64,000 nt of DNA from Aptenodytes patagonicus (lineage: Eukaryota > Chordata > Aves > Sphenisciformes > Spheniscidae): assembly GCF_965638725.1 (NCBI RefSeq), contig NC_134951.1, forward strand, positions 1,426,001 through 1,490,000. Reading direction: 5' to 3'. Shown one piece after another: positions 11,912 through 22,621 of the stretch. How positions within the stretch are numbered: position 1 is the first letter of the stretch; each line of letters starts with the position of its first letter. The notes beneath the pieces are model-generated. The model was not told the DNA's origin and did no database searches. It saw only the letters and a program-made list of their open reading frames with translations. The position numbers and the translations under genes were made by a program.

Positions 11912-14900
11912 ATGGCCTGGTCCCGGTACCAGCTGGGCCTGGCCGCCCTCATGCTGCTCACCGGCTCCATCAACACCCTGGCGGCCAAGTGAGTCCTCCC
12001 GGCGGCGGGGGCGGGGGGGACTCGCACCCCCCGGGGCCGCGGCCTGTCCTGCTCGGGGCCCTCCCGGGTCTCAGGGCGGCCTGACCCCCCGCCCCCCCCC
12101 AGGCCCTGCGCTCCCCCCCGGGGGGGGGGGGTTGAAGCCCGGTCTTCAGGCCCCCGTCCCCTCCTTCCATCCCGGAGTTGGTCCTCCCTCAAGCTCCGGG
12201 GGTGTCACACCCCGGGGTGGGCTTCGGGTCCCCTCCTGGGGCCTTGGGGACCGCTGCCCTCGGGCCTCCTCCCCGCGGCACCCCCAGCCCCGCGCAGGGC
12301 CTGGGGGCCCCTGGGGCTGCCCCAGGCCGGGCCACGGTCCAGGCTGTGTTGGCAGAGCCCAAGGACCTGCCCTGTGCCCCCCCCGCCCCCCGGCTGAGCA
12401 GCCCCCCGGTGCGTGGGGGGGCTGCGTTGAGCTGGGGGAGGGAGGGAGGGAGGGGGGGGGTCAGGTCTGGGCTGTGGGGTGCCCCATAGGGACTGGGGCT
12501 GCTGCTGCTTGGGGGCCCAGCTCCTGGTGATGGGGGAGGAAGGAGGGGCTGCGTGCTGGAGCAGGGGGTCTCCAGCCCTCTCGCGGGTCCTGCCGAGGGG
12601 TGCGGGTCTCCCGCCGCGGGTGCTGTGCCCGGCCCCGGGGTGTTGGGGAGGAGCCGTGCGAATGCCCCCCAAAACCAGGCTCCCTGCGCCCGCTTCTGCG
12701 CTCCAGCTCACCCCAAAAGCCAGACAAGGGCTGGATTGAGCCCCCTCCGACGGAGAGCACCCTGGGCTGCTCCCGGCCCTCGCAGCGAGGATGAGGACGG
12801 TGCTCCCGAGAGCTGCCCGGGCAAGGCAGACCTGCCAGGCCGGCTCGTCCCGGTGCTGCTGGGCAGACGCATGGGCGTCAGCAGAGTTTCACCAGGTGGC
12901 TGGGCTCTAGCTGGCCCCAGTGTTGCAGCGTATCGAGGTCCCCGGATGGGGAAACTGAGGCACAGAATCCCCGCAGCGCACGTGGGAGCAGGGCAGAGCA
13001 GAGCCGGGAGGTGGCACCGAGCTCTCAGCCAGCTCACGAGACCCGTGTGTGGCCCGACAAAGCCTCTTGCAAAACACGGACCCGAGCTGGCCCGTGGCGG
13101 AGGGGCTGCGGCGTGTCAGCCGGGGCTGACTCACGCCAAAATCTTGCTGGCCTGGCTGAAAAGCCCCTCGCCGAGCGGGGAGGGATGGGCTGGGGATTGC
13201 CCCGGCCTCTGCTCGCACCCCGTTTCCCCCAGCTCAGCAAGTCTGTGACCGCTCGGCATCAGCAAAAAGCAGCCGGAGGGGAGCTGGGTGCTTGCCTGCC
13301 TGTGTCAGGGTGCACTGCCACACTGGGGGTGTCCTGGGGGCAGGCAGCCGGCCACCGAGGGGCTGGGGTCCCCTCCCGATGCGGATGGGGACCTGAAGAG
13401 GAGAGATCCTCACCGAAACGGGCCGTGGGGACCTGTGCCACAGCCTGTGGTTATCCAGCGTTGCCTTCTGTGCTGCTTGGAATACCCAAAAGAGGGGGTT
13501 TGTGCCCCAAAACCGTGGCTGGGGGTGTGAGTGGTGGGAGCTGCTGCCACCCAGCCTGTGATCCAGCGTCCTTTATGGGCCCTGTGTCCCTTAGCCCCTA
13601 AGTCTTAGAGGCCGGTGACGTATCGGGGAGGGAAGGGGTCAGGGTGACACACCACACACACACCCCCCCAACGCTGTCCCGGTCTCCCCATCAGGAGACG
13701 GTGCTGCCTGGCCGGCTCTGGCCGCCCGTGCCGGCAGCGATGGGTGCGGGGACACCGGATCGCGGGGCTGTGTGACACGGCGGTGTCCGTTTCCCTGCCT
13801 GTCACTCAGGGCCGGGAGCCGGGCCAGGAGCTGCCGGCAGGTCGGGGCAGCCGCGGCGGTGTCTCCTTCCCCACGGGTGTCCTGTCCCCGGAGCTGTCAC
13901 CTGGGGGGGCTGGTGGCCCAGAGGACAGCCCTGGGCTGGCTCTCGGGGTGTGCTCCGGCTCCCCACGGCCTCCTGCTCTAACCACCGTCCTCTCCTCTGC
14001 CTCGTAGGTGGGCCGATAACTTCAGCGCGGCTGGCTGCGGGAGGACGGAGGAGCACGGCTTCCAGCACCCCTTCCTGCAGGTGAGCCCCCCGCCCGGGGC
14101 AGGACGGGCCTTGCCGGCAGGGCCGGCCCCCCTCACCCGCCTCTCTCGCAGGCCGTGGGCATGTTCCTGGGTGAATTTTCCTGCCTGGGGGTCTTTTACC
14201 TGCTGGTGTGGAGGGATCGGCGGAGGCCGGAGCCCAGCATGGCCCCATCGCAGCCCTTCAGCCCGCTGCTCTTCCTGCCCCCAGCCCTCTGCGACATGAC
14301 TGGGACCAGCATCATGTACGTGGGTAAGTGCCGGGGGACGGGGACGCCGCCTCCGTCCGTCCGTCGTCCCCCCCCGCCTTGCCCTGTGGGGACCTGGCCA
14401 TCCCTGGGGCTGGATTAGGCTCTCAGGCCGCAGGACTCCACGGTGCATTCGTTTTTTGGGGGGGGTGATGACCCCCGAAGCCGGTTAGAGGGGTCTGAGC
14501 AAACACCTCCCACCCGCGCAGCAAGTTGTGGCGGGGCTCAGTAAGCCTTGGGGGGCACAGGGTTCACGTGGAGCTGCGTCTTGGCACGAGCCTCTCTGCT
14601 GCCAGCTCTAAGTAGGAGTGGGGGGGACACGCACACACAGCGTCGCTGCCCCTTCCTCCCGTTAATCGCTGATCTGCTCTTAATTACCGCAGCAGACCGT
14701 TAAGCAGAGGGGCGGTGGCGTTAGCTGGCTCTGGCGGCGTACGCGACTCATGGGTCCGTCTCTCCCCACGCAGCCCTGAACATGACCAGCGCCTCCAGCT
14801 TCCAGATGCTGCGAGGATCCGTCATCGTCTTCACCGGGCTCCTCTCCGTGGCCTTCCTGGGCCGCAAGCTGGAGCTGAGCCAGTGGCTGGGCATCCTGGT

Positions 14901-16306
14901 CACCATCGTGGGGCTGGTGGTGGTGGGGCTGGCTGACCTGCGCAGCTCCCAGGACCAGAAACACAAGATCAGCGAGGTGATCACCGGTACGTGGTGGCCC
15001 TGGGGGGAGGTGGGATGGCCACGGGGGGAAATAACTCCCCACAGGGTGTGTACCTGGCTCTCCGGGCATGGCTCTGCCGCGCTGCCTGTCCGGTGGGCGG
15101 GGAGATGGGGGCTTCCTCCTCTCCCCTTCCTCCTCTCCCCTTCCTCCTCTCCCCTTCCTCCTCTCCCCTTCCTCCTTCTCCCCTTCCTCCTCTCCCCTTC
15201 CTCCTCTCCCCTTCCTCCTCTCCCCTTCCTCCTCTCCCCTTCCTCCTCTCCCCTTCCTCCTCTCCCCTTCCTCCTCTCCCCTTCCTCCTCTCCCCTTCCT
15301 CCTCTCCCCTTCCTCCTCTCCCCTTCCTCCTCTCCCCTTCCTCCTCTCCCCTTCCTCCTCTCCCCTTCCTCCTCTCCCCTTCCTCCTCTCCCCTTCCTCC
15401 TCTCCCCTTCCTCCTCTCCCCTTCCTCCTCTCCCCTTCCTCCTCTCCCCTTCCTCCTCTCCCCTTCCTCCTCTCCTCCCCTCCCCGCAGGCGACCTGCTC
15501 ATCATCATGGCGCAGGTGATCGTCGCCATCCAGATGGTGCTGGAGGAGAAATTTGTCTACAAGCACGACGTGCACCCGCTGCGGGCCGTCGGCACCGAAG
15601 GTCTGTCGTGACATCGGCTGGGGGGGCTGAGCGCTCGAGGGGTGCCGGATCCCGCAAACCCAACCTGGGGAGGGCTGCTTGGTGTAGGGGGGGGACACAC
15701 CGCAGGCTGCAAAAGGGGTGCTGCTGGCGGGGTTTGGGTCCCACAGGGAAGGGAGGGTTAGCTGGAGGGGGGGAACGGGCAGCCCCGGGTGGTGCTTGGA
15801 GCCAGCACCCATCTGACACCCACTCGCACCCAGGTTTCTTCGGCTTCATCATCCTGGCCCCGCTGCTGGTGCCCATGTACTACATCCCGGGGGGCAGCTT
15901 CAGCGGGAACCCTCGATGGACCTGGAAGACGCCCTCGACGCCTTCTGCCAGATCGGCCACCAGCCCCTCATCGCCCTGGCCCTGCTGGGTAACATCAGCA
16001 GCATCGCCTTCTTCAACTTCGCCGGCATCAGCGTCACCAAGGAGATCAGTGCCACCACCCGCATGGTGCTGGACAGCCTCCGCACCCTCATCATCTGGGC
16101 CGTCAGCTTGGCCGTGGGCTGGGAGACCTTCCACGGCCTGGAGATCTTGGGTTTTGGGGTGCTGCTGGTGGGTGCTGCTCTTTACAATGGCCTGCACCGG
16201 CCTCTGCTCGCCCGCCTGCCCCGGCACGTGGAGGAGGCCGGCGGGGCGGCCGAGCGGGAGGGGCCTGTTGCGCGGGGAGAGCACGGCCATCAACAACGAG
16301 AGCTGA
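11912..16306 (+). CDS. SLC35F6: SLC35F6 (ANT2-binding, EamA-fold transporter-like)
   Basis: Multi-pass membrane protein of the SLC35F drug/metabolite transporter fold, located in lysosomes and reported to bind the mitochondrial ADP/ATP carrier ANT2. Coding exons: 11912-11988, 14008-14080, 14152-14323, 14774-14986, 15490-15600 and 15834-16306. All junctions are GT-AG and in phase; total 1,119 nt (372 residues; human 371). It starts MAWSRYQLGLAALMLLTGSI. Conserved blocks include HPFLQAVGMFLGEFSC, DMTGTSIMYVALNMTSASSF and LLIIMAQVIVAIQMVLEEKF. Odd: the last exon changes frame twice. One base is missing after GGSFSGNPR (about 15920-15926), and one extra G sits in the GGAGGGG run near 16255-16263. 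The correct tail GESTAINNES then follows. The reading frame stays open upstream of the ATG, but homology fixes the start at MAW. Confidence 0.93.
15112..15478. repeat. 14 bp pyrimidine minisatellite in SLC35F6 intron 4
   Basis: About 26 nearly perfect copies of TTCCTCCTCTCCCC, pure pyrimidine on the coding strand, ending about 10 bp before the acceptor AG of exon 5. The array therefore forms one uninterrupted 370 bp polypyrimidine tract in front of the exon. Confidence 0.95.
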
Positions 16307-16649
16307 GCCCCCACCACCACCACCCCCCCGCTGCGCTGCCCTGTGTCGGGCTTGGCCGTGGGGTTTATTTCCCCGGACGATCTCCCCTCCTCGGGAGGGG
16401 ATCAGCGTGGCGGTGGCGACGCCGGCCACCGTCCTGCTGCTGTTTGCAGGAGAAACCTCTCCCCTGCCTCACTGCCGGGGCTGCAGGAGGGGAGGGCGAG
16501 GCTGTGCCTGCCCTTCCCGGCGGGGAGCGGACCCCAGCCGGCTCTCTGGGGGAGATTGAAGCCTCTGCCCCTGTTCCCAAGGGGCTCCAGGAGGTGGTGG
16601 GGCTGGGGTTGGGGCTGGCCCTGCTGCTCCCTAACCTGTCTCTTCCCCC

Positions 16650-16655
16650 AATAAA
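16650..16655 (+). terminator. SLC35F6: SLC35F6 poly(A) signal AATAAA
   Basis: Canonical AATAAA 344 bp after the SLC35F6 stop, followed by a TG-rich stretch (about 16680-16700) suited to 3' end formation. Confidence 0.85.
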
Positions 16656-17047
16656 GTGCATTTCCCCGTGGTTGGCTCCCTGAGTGTCTGTGCCGGCCAT
16701 GGGGAGGGCCCTGGGGGTGACGTGGGGTCCCGGAGGGGCTGGGGGCTGGGGTCTGGCCCCCGAAGGGCCCTGCTGTCCCAGGCAGGAGGGTGGGTGCTGA
16801 GTCTCCCCCCCATCCCGGTGTGTGGGGGGGGGGAATGTGCAGGATGTGATCCTCAGCATCCCTAAGGGGAGAGGACCCGGACCTCTCACACGGGGTGGGG
16901 GAGAAGGCAGCGAGCCCTGGCATCCTTGGGGGGCTCCTGCCTGCCCAGGTTTGGGGGGGGGGGGGGCCTAGGTCCTGGCCCTCCCCCCCCCACACTTCAC
17001 AATATCCGATGATCATCCCCAGGCGTGTGCGACTGCTTTTTGCGACA
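16656..17047. other. tail-to-tail spacer SLC35F6 / CLU
   Basis: About 390 bp of GC-rich single-copy sequence between the convergent poly(A) signals of SLC35F6 and CLU. No gene seen. In human SLC35F6 is followed by CENPA; nothing resembling a CENPA histone fold is present here. Confidence 0.7.
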
Positions 17048-17053
17048 TTTATT
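17048..17053 (-). terminator. CLU: CLU poly(A) signal AATAAA
   Basis: Minus-strand AATAAA about 330 bp past the CLU stop. A second AATAAA-like string lies near 17118-17124 and may be an alternative. Confidence 0.7.
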
Positions 17054-17378
17054 TGCTCGGGGTGGGGGGTTTATGTCCCAAAGAGGCACAGGAGAGCACA
17101 GTCGGGGTGTTCAACTCTACTTTTATTTTCTGTTTGGGGTCCACAGTGGGGCCCCGGCAGCGGGGGGTGGGGGGTGGCACAGTGGCAGCAGCGTTCGACC
17201 CCCTGGCACGGGGACGGGGCGGCGGAGAGGCTTGGTAGGGCACCAGGGCTGCGGCAGCGGCACGGAGCATCGCCTGGCTACTCTCTGCTGGAGGAAGGAT
17301 GGGAGGGGGTGAGCCGTGGCATGGCCCCCCCCCCACCCCCGAGCCCTGCTGTGGGGATGGGGGGGGGGGTCCCCAGAC

Positions 17379-20300
17379 TCACATGGCGTTTTGCTTGTAG
17401 TGCTGAAGCGCCTGCTCGGCCACGATCTCCATGAAGCGGGGGTCTTCCCAGGAGATGTCCCCGGGCACGGTGAGGGACAGCGGCTCCGAATCGAAGAGCT
17501 GCACCGTCACCTGCGTGTCGGGGGGGGCCGAGGGGGTCCTCGAGGTTGGGAGCCTTGGAGAGGACCTGGAGTTGGGGGGGACACAACAACACAAAGCAGG
17601 GAGAGCCGGGCTAGCCCCCGCGCCGGCCCCTCGCCCTGGCAACCGGCCCCGCGGCCGGCTATTGTGCCGAGAGGCGCCCGGTCGGGCGCACAATCGCCTC
17701 TTTCTCCCCCTGACCCACTTTCCGTGGCTGCTGGCCCTGCCGGGGGGTGCGGGGGGGGGCTCGAGCCCTCCGGCCGTGCCGCGGTGCCAGCGGGACTCAC
17801 CGTGGTGACCTGGAGGAAGCCGTCGGTGCCTTGGGTGAGGTTGGCCAAACGCGAGACCCAGCCGAACTGGCGGTTGAGCTGGTCCAGGAGGCTGGTGGTG
17901 TTGAGCATCTCGGCTTGGAAGGCGCGGAGGAGGTCGTCGTAGCGGCGGGTGAAGCGTTCGGCCAGGCGCAGCGCGTCCTCCAACTGCTCCCGCAGCTGGC
18001 TCTGGGCAGGGTCCGTCTGCCCGCAGTCTGCAGGGGGGTGGGTGGGTGGGGGGTTTAGGGGGCATCGGGGGGGTGGCAGGGCTCACCCCCAGCCCCGCTG
18101 CGTGCACTCCCTCGCACCTCACCCCATCTCATCCCCTACACGTGTCCCTCCCGCCCTCCCCGAGCCCGGTCCCCAAGCCCAATCCCCGTCCCCGGTCCCC
18201 GTCCCGACTCACCCACGGAGAGGATCTCCCGGCACTTCTCGCACTCATCCCGCATCCGCAGGCAGCCGGCCGAGTTACGCCGGATCTCCCGACACACCAT
18301 GCGGTCATCACTGAAGTTACGGGACTCTGCGGAGAGCCCAGCCCAGCCTCAGCACGGGGGAGGGGGGGGGGGGGCAGTGCCACAGACACCCCCCCCCCAA
18401 CCCCGGGGCAGAGCTGTGGGGCTGGCCCTGGCCAACACCCCAGGGCGCTGTGGGGGGGCATAAAAGTGCTTTTTTCCGGGGAATTTTGACACACACACAC
18501 ACACACACACACACACCCCCAGCTGTTTTTTCCGAAGCAAAGCACTCCCTGCCAACCTCCGTTTCGAAATCACCCTTTTCCCAGCCGCCCGAGCAGCCCG
18601 AGCTGGGCCCGCGGCGGCAGACGGTGACGGCACCGGCAGCCGGGCCGCAACCGGCGCTGCCCGCCCAAAACAAACACCTTTCCCGGGACGGCGGCAGCTC
18701 CGGCAGCCAACATATTTTTTTTTTTTTGGGGGGGGGGGGGAACCCAAAACTCCAGCCCAGCTGTGCAAACAGCGGAGCTTGTGATTCCTGGGCTCCCGTG
18801 GGGATTCTCTGATGTGTCGTAGTAGGGTTGAGCTCATCCTCTAAGCTAGTCACCCCCTAGTAAGGAGGAGGGGGGGATTGCCAGGAAGCCTGACCGTAAA
18901 CCTGCTGCTTCCAGCCAAATTGGGGAGCCCACGACACCCAGCCCGTGGCGAGCACCCTACCTGAGGCAAAGCCACCCAGCGGGTGCTCCCAGCTGCCCTG
19001 CACCTCCTCCAGCATCCGCTGCGTCATCTCGAAGAGCGGCTGGAAGAGGTGGTGGAAGCCGTGGTGGGGATGCTGGAAGAAGGGATGCAGCTCCCGGGAA
19101 AACCTCTCGTTGCGCGGGGGGAAGCGGATGTGCTGGACAGGGGGGCGGAAAGCCTCGCGGAAACCGCCGAAGGGTGCTCGGAAGAAGGGATACATGCGGC
19201 CGTAGACCTGGGTGCTGTCCTGGAAGATGTCGTCCACCCCATCCTCCAGCAACCCGAAACGTTCTTCCAGGTCCTCGAACTGCCGCCTCCTGCCGCTGGT
19301 CCCGCTCCAGCAGCGAGTCGATGCGCTCGCCGTTCACCCAGATGGAGAAGGGCGAGGAATGGTTGAGGAATTCCTCCAGCTGCCGGGCAGGGGAGCAGGA
19401 TCAGGCCAAAATTCCCCACCACCACCACCACCACCACAGCATCACCGGGTGCTGTGGGACCACTCACCTGCCGCCCCACCAGCCCCGAGCCGCTGCGGCA
19501 CGTGCGGGAGTAGAAGCGCATGCAGGTGTGCTTGAGGCAGGGCTTGCACTCTTCCCAGAGCGCCAGCATCGTCTCGTTGCACACCTCCTCCTTCGCCGCC
19601 AGCTGCTGCTCCTTCTCCCGGGCCAGCTGCACCGCCTCCTGCAAGGCATCCGCGTTCAGCCCCGAGGGCGTCCCCCCTGCTCCCGGGACACATGGATCCA
19701 GGGCACGGCATCCCCCGAGCCCTTCAGATGCACCCAGTCCGGCGTGGGGGTATCCCAGCCCGGCCAGGGGCTCCGGGTACCAGGGTCGGAGCGACCACCC
19801 TCCTCATCCTCGCCTCACCTCCCTTCCTCCTCTTGGTCTCCTCCAGCGTGTGCAGGATGGCTTGGTGGTCCTTACTGGTCTTGTCCATGAGGGTCTTCAT
19901 CTGTCTTCATCTGCTTCACCCCGTTGATGGCGTTTTCCACCTCCGTGTCGATGTATTTGCTGCCGGTTGCCGACAACTCTGGGGCGGGGGGAGGAAGAGC
20001 ATCCCTCGGCCGGCCGCTCCCAAGGCGGCGGTGGGGGCCCCGCCAGCGCACGCAAATATTTGCGGGTGCAGAGTCCTGTTTGCTCGCCAACGGCCCGATT
20101 CCAGTTCACAGAACTCAAGAAAAGTGACCCAAAAATCTCGCCTGGGCTGGGGCCGCGTCTCCCTGCCCGCCACCCCCAATATTTGGGCAGCGCTGCCCGC
20201 GAGTCCCCCGGGCTGCCCCCCCCACCCCCCCACCCCCCCCCTTGTGCCGGGACGGCCGTCGGGCTGTGCCATCCCCCTCCGGCCACCGCCACCAGCTCTC

Positions 20301-20847
20301 GCCATGCCCATGCCGGCCCTCGCCCACCCGGCCCGGGGGGATCTCGGGGGGCAGGAGCTTCCTTTCTCCCCTCCCCCCACAAAAGCATCCAGCCCCAACC
20401 CTGGGTCCCCATCCCCCCCCCCAGGATGATGCTCTGTGCCCCCTCCAGCCCCTGCCGCCCGAGTATCCCATCCCATCCCATCCCATCCCATCCTGTCCCA
20501 TCCCGTCCCCGTGGGCACAGCGCTCCCCCCACCCCACAGCCGGCCTGTTCGCTNNNNNNNNNNNNNNNNNNNNNNNNNNNNNNNNNNNNNNNNNNNNNNN
20601 NNNNNNNNNNNNNNNNNNNNNNNNNNNNNNNNNNNNNNNNNNNNNNNNNNNNNAGCGCTGCCCTGGGCACGGTGCTGCCAGGCCCCCTGCCCGCCCCGCC
20701 CCACGGCACCCACCCGGGCTGCCCCCCCCCGCCCCCCCCCCCACCCTGCAGCCCCCACTCACGCTTGAGCTCGCTGGGGGGGACGAGGGCCTGGCCCCCC
20801 TCCCAGGCGAGCAGGAGGCCGAGCAGCGAGAGCAGCAGCAGCGCCAT
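17379..20847 (-). CDS. CLU: CLU, clusterin (secreted chaperone), with frame breaks
   Basis: Extracellular holdase chaperone (apolipoprotein J), secreted as disulfide-linked alpha and beta chains. Coding exons (minus): 20763-20847, 19819-19978, 19468-19676, 18961-19379, 18213-18326, 17801-18027, 17379-17565. A signal peptide starts [20 protein letters not shown]. Both five-cysteine clusters are present: [20 protein letters not shown] onward, and the one from MVCREI to [22 protein letters not shown] and [20 protein letters not shown] match clusterin. Phases agree except for three local shifts: a 10 bp tandem duplication (19894-19903/19904-19913) in exon 2, one extra base near 19286-19289 in exon 4, and an 8-C homopolymer near 17524-17531 in exon 7. 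Allowing for these gives about 462 residues (human 449). I favour assembly error over pseudogenisation because flanking sequence and all splice sites are conserved. Confidence 0.92.
18489..18516. repeat. (CA)n microsatellite
   Basis: Fourteen CA dinucleotides inside the CLU intron between coding exons 4 and 5, followed by a C run. Confidence 0.9.
20554..20653. other. assembly gap (100 N)
   Basis: Exactly 100 undetermined bases, the usual placeholder for a gap of unknown size, in the CLU intron between coding exons 1 and 2. It is flanked by C-rich homopolymer sequence. Confidence 0.99.
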
Positions 20848-22066
20848 GGTCCCGTCCCGGAGGCAGCTGCCTGCGCAGGCAGAGCGGGGGCTCGGAGCAG
20901 GATCCGGCCCCCCCCCACCCCGGACACGGGGCTCTGAGTCAGCAGCGGGGACCAGCCCCCCCCCCCCCCCCCCCGGCACAATTTTTGGGACACAGCGATG
21001 GTTGAGCTAATGCCACGTTAGCCGGGGGAGCGGGGGGCTGCAGCCCATCCCCGGGAGGGGGTCCCTGGGCAGCAGGGTCCCGCTTGAAGCCCCGGCTGGG
21101 GGGCCGGGATGCAGAGCCCTGTGTGTCCCCGTCCCCGTCCCCCCCCCCGCGCCCGCCCGCCTGCGGGACAAACAAGCCCCAGGCCTGGGGCCAGGCGGGG
21201 CGGGCGGCCAAGGCAGTGACCGGGCACGGATTTCCCCCCCGCCGCGGGAGCCAGCGCTGTCTTTCTTCTCCCCCGGCCCCCCCCGCCCCGGGAGGATGGA
21301 GAGGGGCTGGGGGGGGGGGGGTGGGGGTGCTGCAAGGGGTGTGGGGGGGCAAAGCCGGGACAGGGCTGGGCTCCTGCCAGCCGCAGGCAGGGATGGGCAG
21401 GGATAGGCACTGCCGGCAGAGACCCCAGCCCCCCAAGAAGGGTGCCATGCCCAAGGCACCCACCGCTGGCACACCCAGCCCCTCCCCTCCCCCCCCCCAG
21501 CGTGGGAGCCGCCAGCCCCCCGGGGTTGTGCAATGGCCCAGCTGCAGTGGGGCTCCGGCTCCCCCCCCCAGCACCACTGGCCCGGTGCCCCGCAGTGCTG
21601 CAGCACCCGCTGCAGCACCCATTGCAGCACCGGCTGCGTGCACTGCTGCAGCCTCCCTGCACTGCTGGCCCACCCCCCCCCCAGTACTGCCCCCCAAATA
21701 ACCCCCCCCAGCCCAGCCCAGCTCCATCCCGCCCGGCCCAGGGCATTGTGGGAAACTCCTGCCCGATGGGATGAGCATCCGCCCGCTGCATCACCTCCCC
21801 CAGCACAGTCTGGAGGTGCGGGGGGCACCCCAGGGCGCACAGCCCCCCCCTCTGCCCCACAGCGGGTCCCCCACACCCAGAGGTGGCTGTGGCCCCCCCC
21901 TTGACTGACCCCCAGGCATGACCCCTGCACCCCCAAACCAGGCATGGAGCCCCCATCCCTCCCATGCCACTGCACCTCAGCCAGGGCAGGGGCACCCCAG
22001 GGATCACCCCTGGGGGGGACCCTTGTGTCCCCAGCCTGGGGGGGTCCTGGTGGGGGTCTTCCAACA

Positions 22067-22491
22067 GGGAAGGGAAGGGAAGGGAAGGGAAGGGAAGGGA
22101 AGGGAAGGGAAGGGAAGGGAAGGGAAGGGAAGGGAAGGAAGGGAAGGGAAGGGAAGGGAAGGGAAGGGAAGGGAAGGGAAGGGAAGGGAAGGGAAGGGAA
22201 GGGAAGGGAAGGGAAGGGAAGGGAAGGGAAGGGAAGGGAAGGGAAGGGAAGGGAAGGGAAGGGAAGGGAAGGGAAGGGAAGGGAAGGGAAGGGAAGGGAA
22301 GGGAAGGGAAGGGAAGGGAAGGGAAGGGAAGGGAAGGGAAGGGAAGGGAAGGGAAGGGAAGGGAAGGGAAGGGAAGGGAAGGGAAGGGAAGGGAAGGGAA
22401 GGGAAGGGAAGGGAAGGGAAGGGAAGGGGAAGGGAAGGGAAGGGAAGGGAAGGGGAAGGGAAGGGAAGGGAAGGGAAGGGAAGGGAAGGGA
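22067..22491. repeat. (GGGAA)n pentanucleotide expansion in CLU intron 1
   Basis: About 425 bp, some 84 copies of GGGAA, with only a few interruptions (GGAAGGAAGG near 22130 and GGGGAA near 22425 and 22450). It begins 7-10 bp inside intron 1 from the predicted CLU exon 1 donor, so the CLU transcript would read (TTCCC)n there. Confidence 0.97.
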
Positions 22492-22499
22492 ACCCGTAC

Positions 22500-22535
22500 C
22501 TGCAGTTGGCACCCCGGCTGCCCTGGTGAGCTCCG
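22500..22535 (-). other. CLU: CLU non-coding exon 1 (predicted)
   Basis: Minus-strand donor CTGCAG/GTACGGG places the exon edge at 22500. The TATA-like box at 22562-22569 predicts a start site near 22535. The first coding exon at 20847 is preceded by an acceptor (CTGCCTGCGCAG near 20877), as expected for a separate 5' UTR exon. The exact start is estimated from TATA spacing. Confidence 0.5.
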
Positions 22536-22561
22536 CCGCGGCCGCCCGCCCCCGCCCTCCC

Positions 22562-22621
22562 CTATTTATCCGGCCGCGGCGCTGCGGGTCCGCCCCGCTC
22601 CGGCCCCGGAGCTTTCTGGAA
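22562..22621 (-). promoter_or_regulatory. CLU: CLU core promoter: TATA-like box and heat-shock CLE
   Basis: On the minus strand, TTCCAGAAAGCTC (22609-22621) matches the clusterin element, an HSF-binding heat-shock-like site known to be conserved between avian and mammalian CLU promoters. About 40 bp downstream sits the TATA-like ATAAATAG (22562-22569), then the predicted exon 1. Order, orientation and spacing agree with a CLU promoter reading leftward. Confidence 0.8.

Noticed and set aside
16656-17047. CENPA, expected next to SLC35F6 from human order
   Set aside because: No histone-fold sequence in this spacer or elsewhere in the window.
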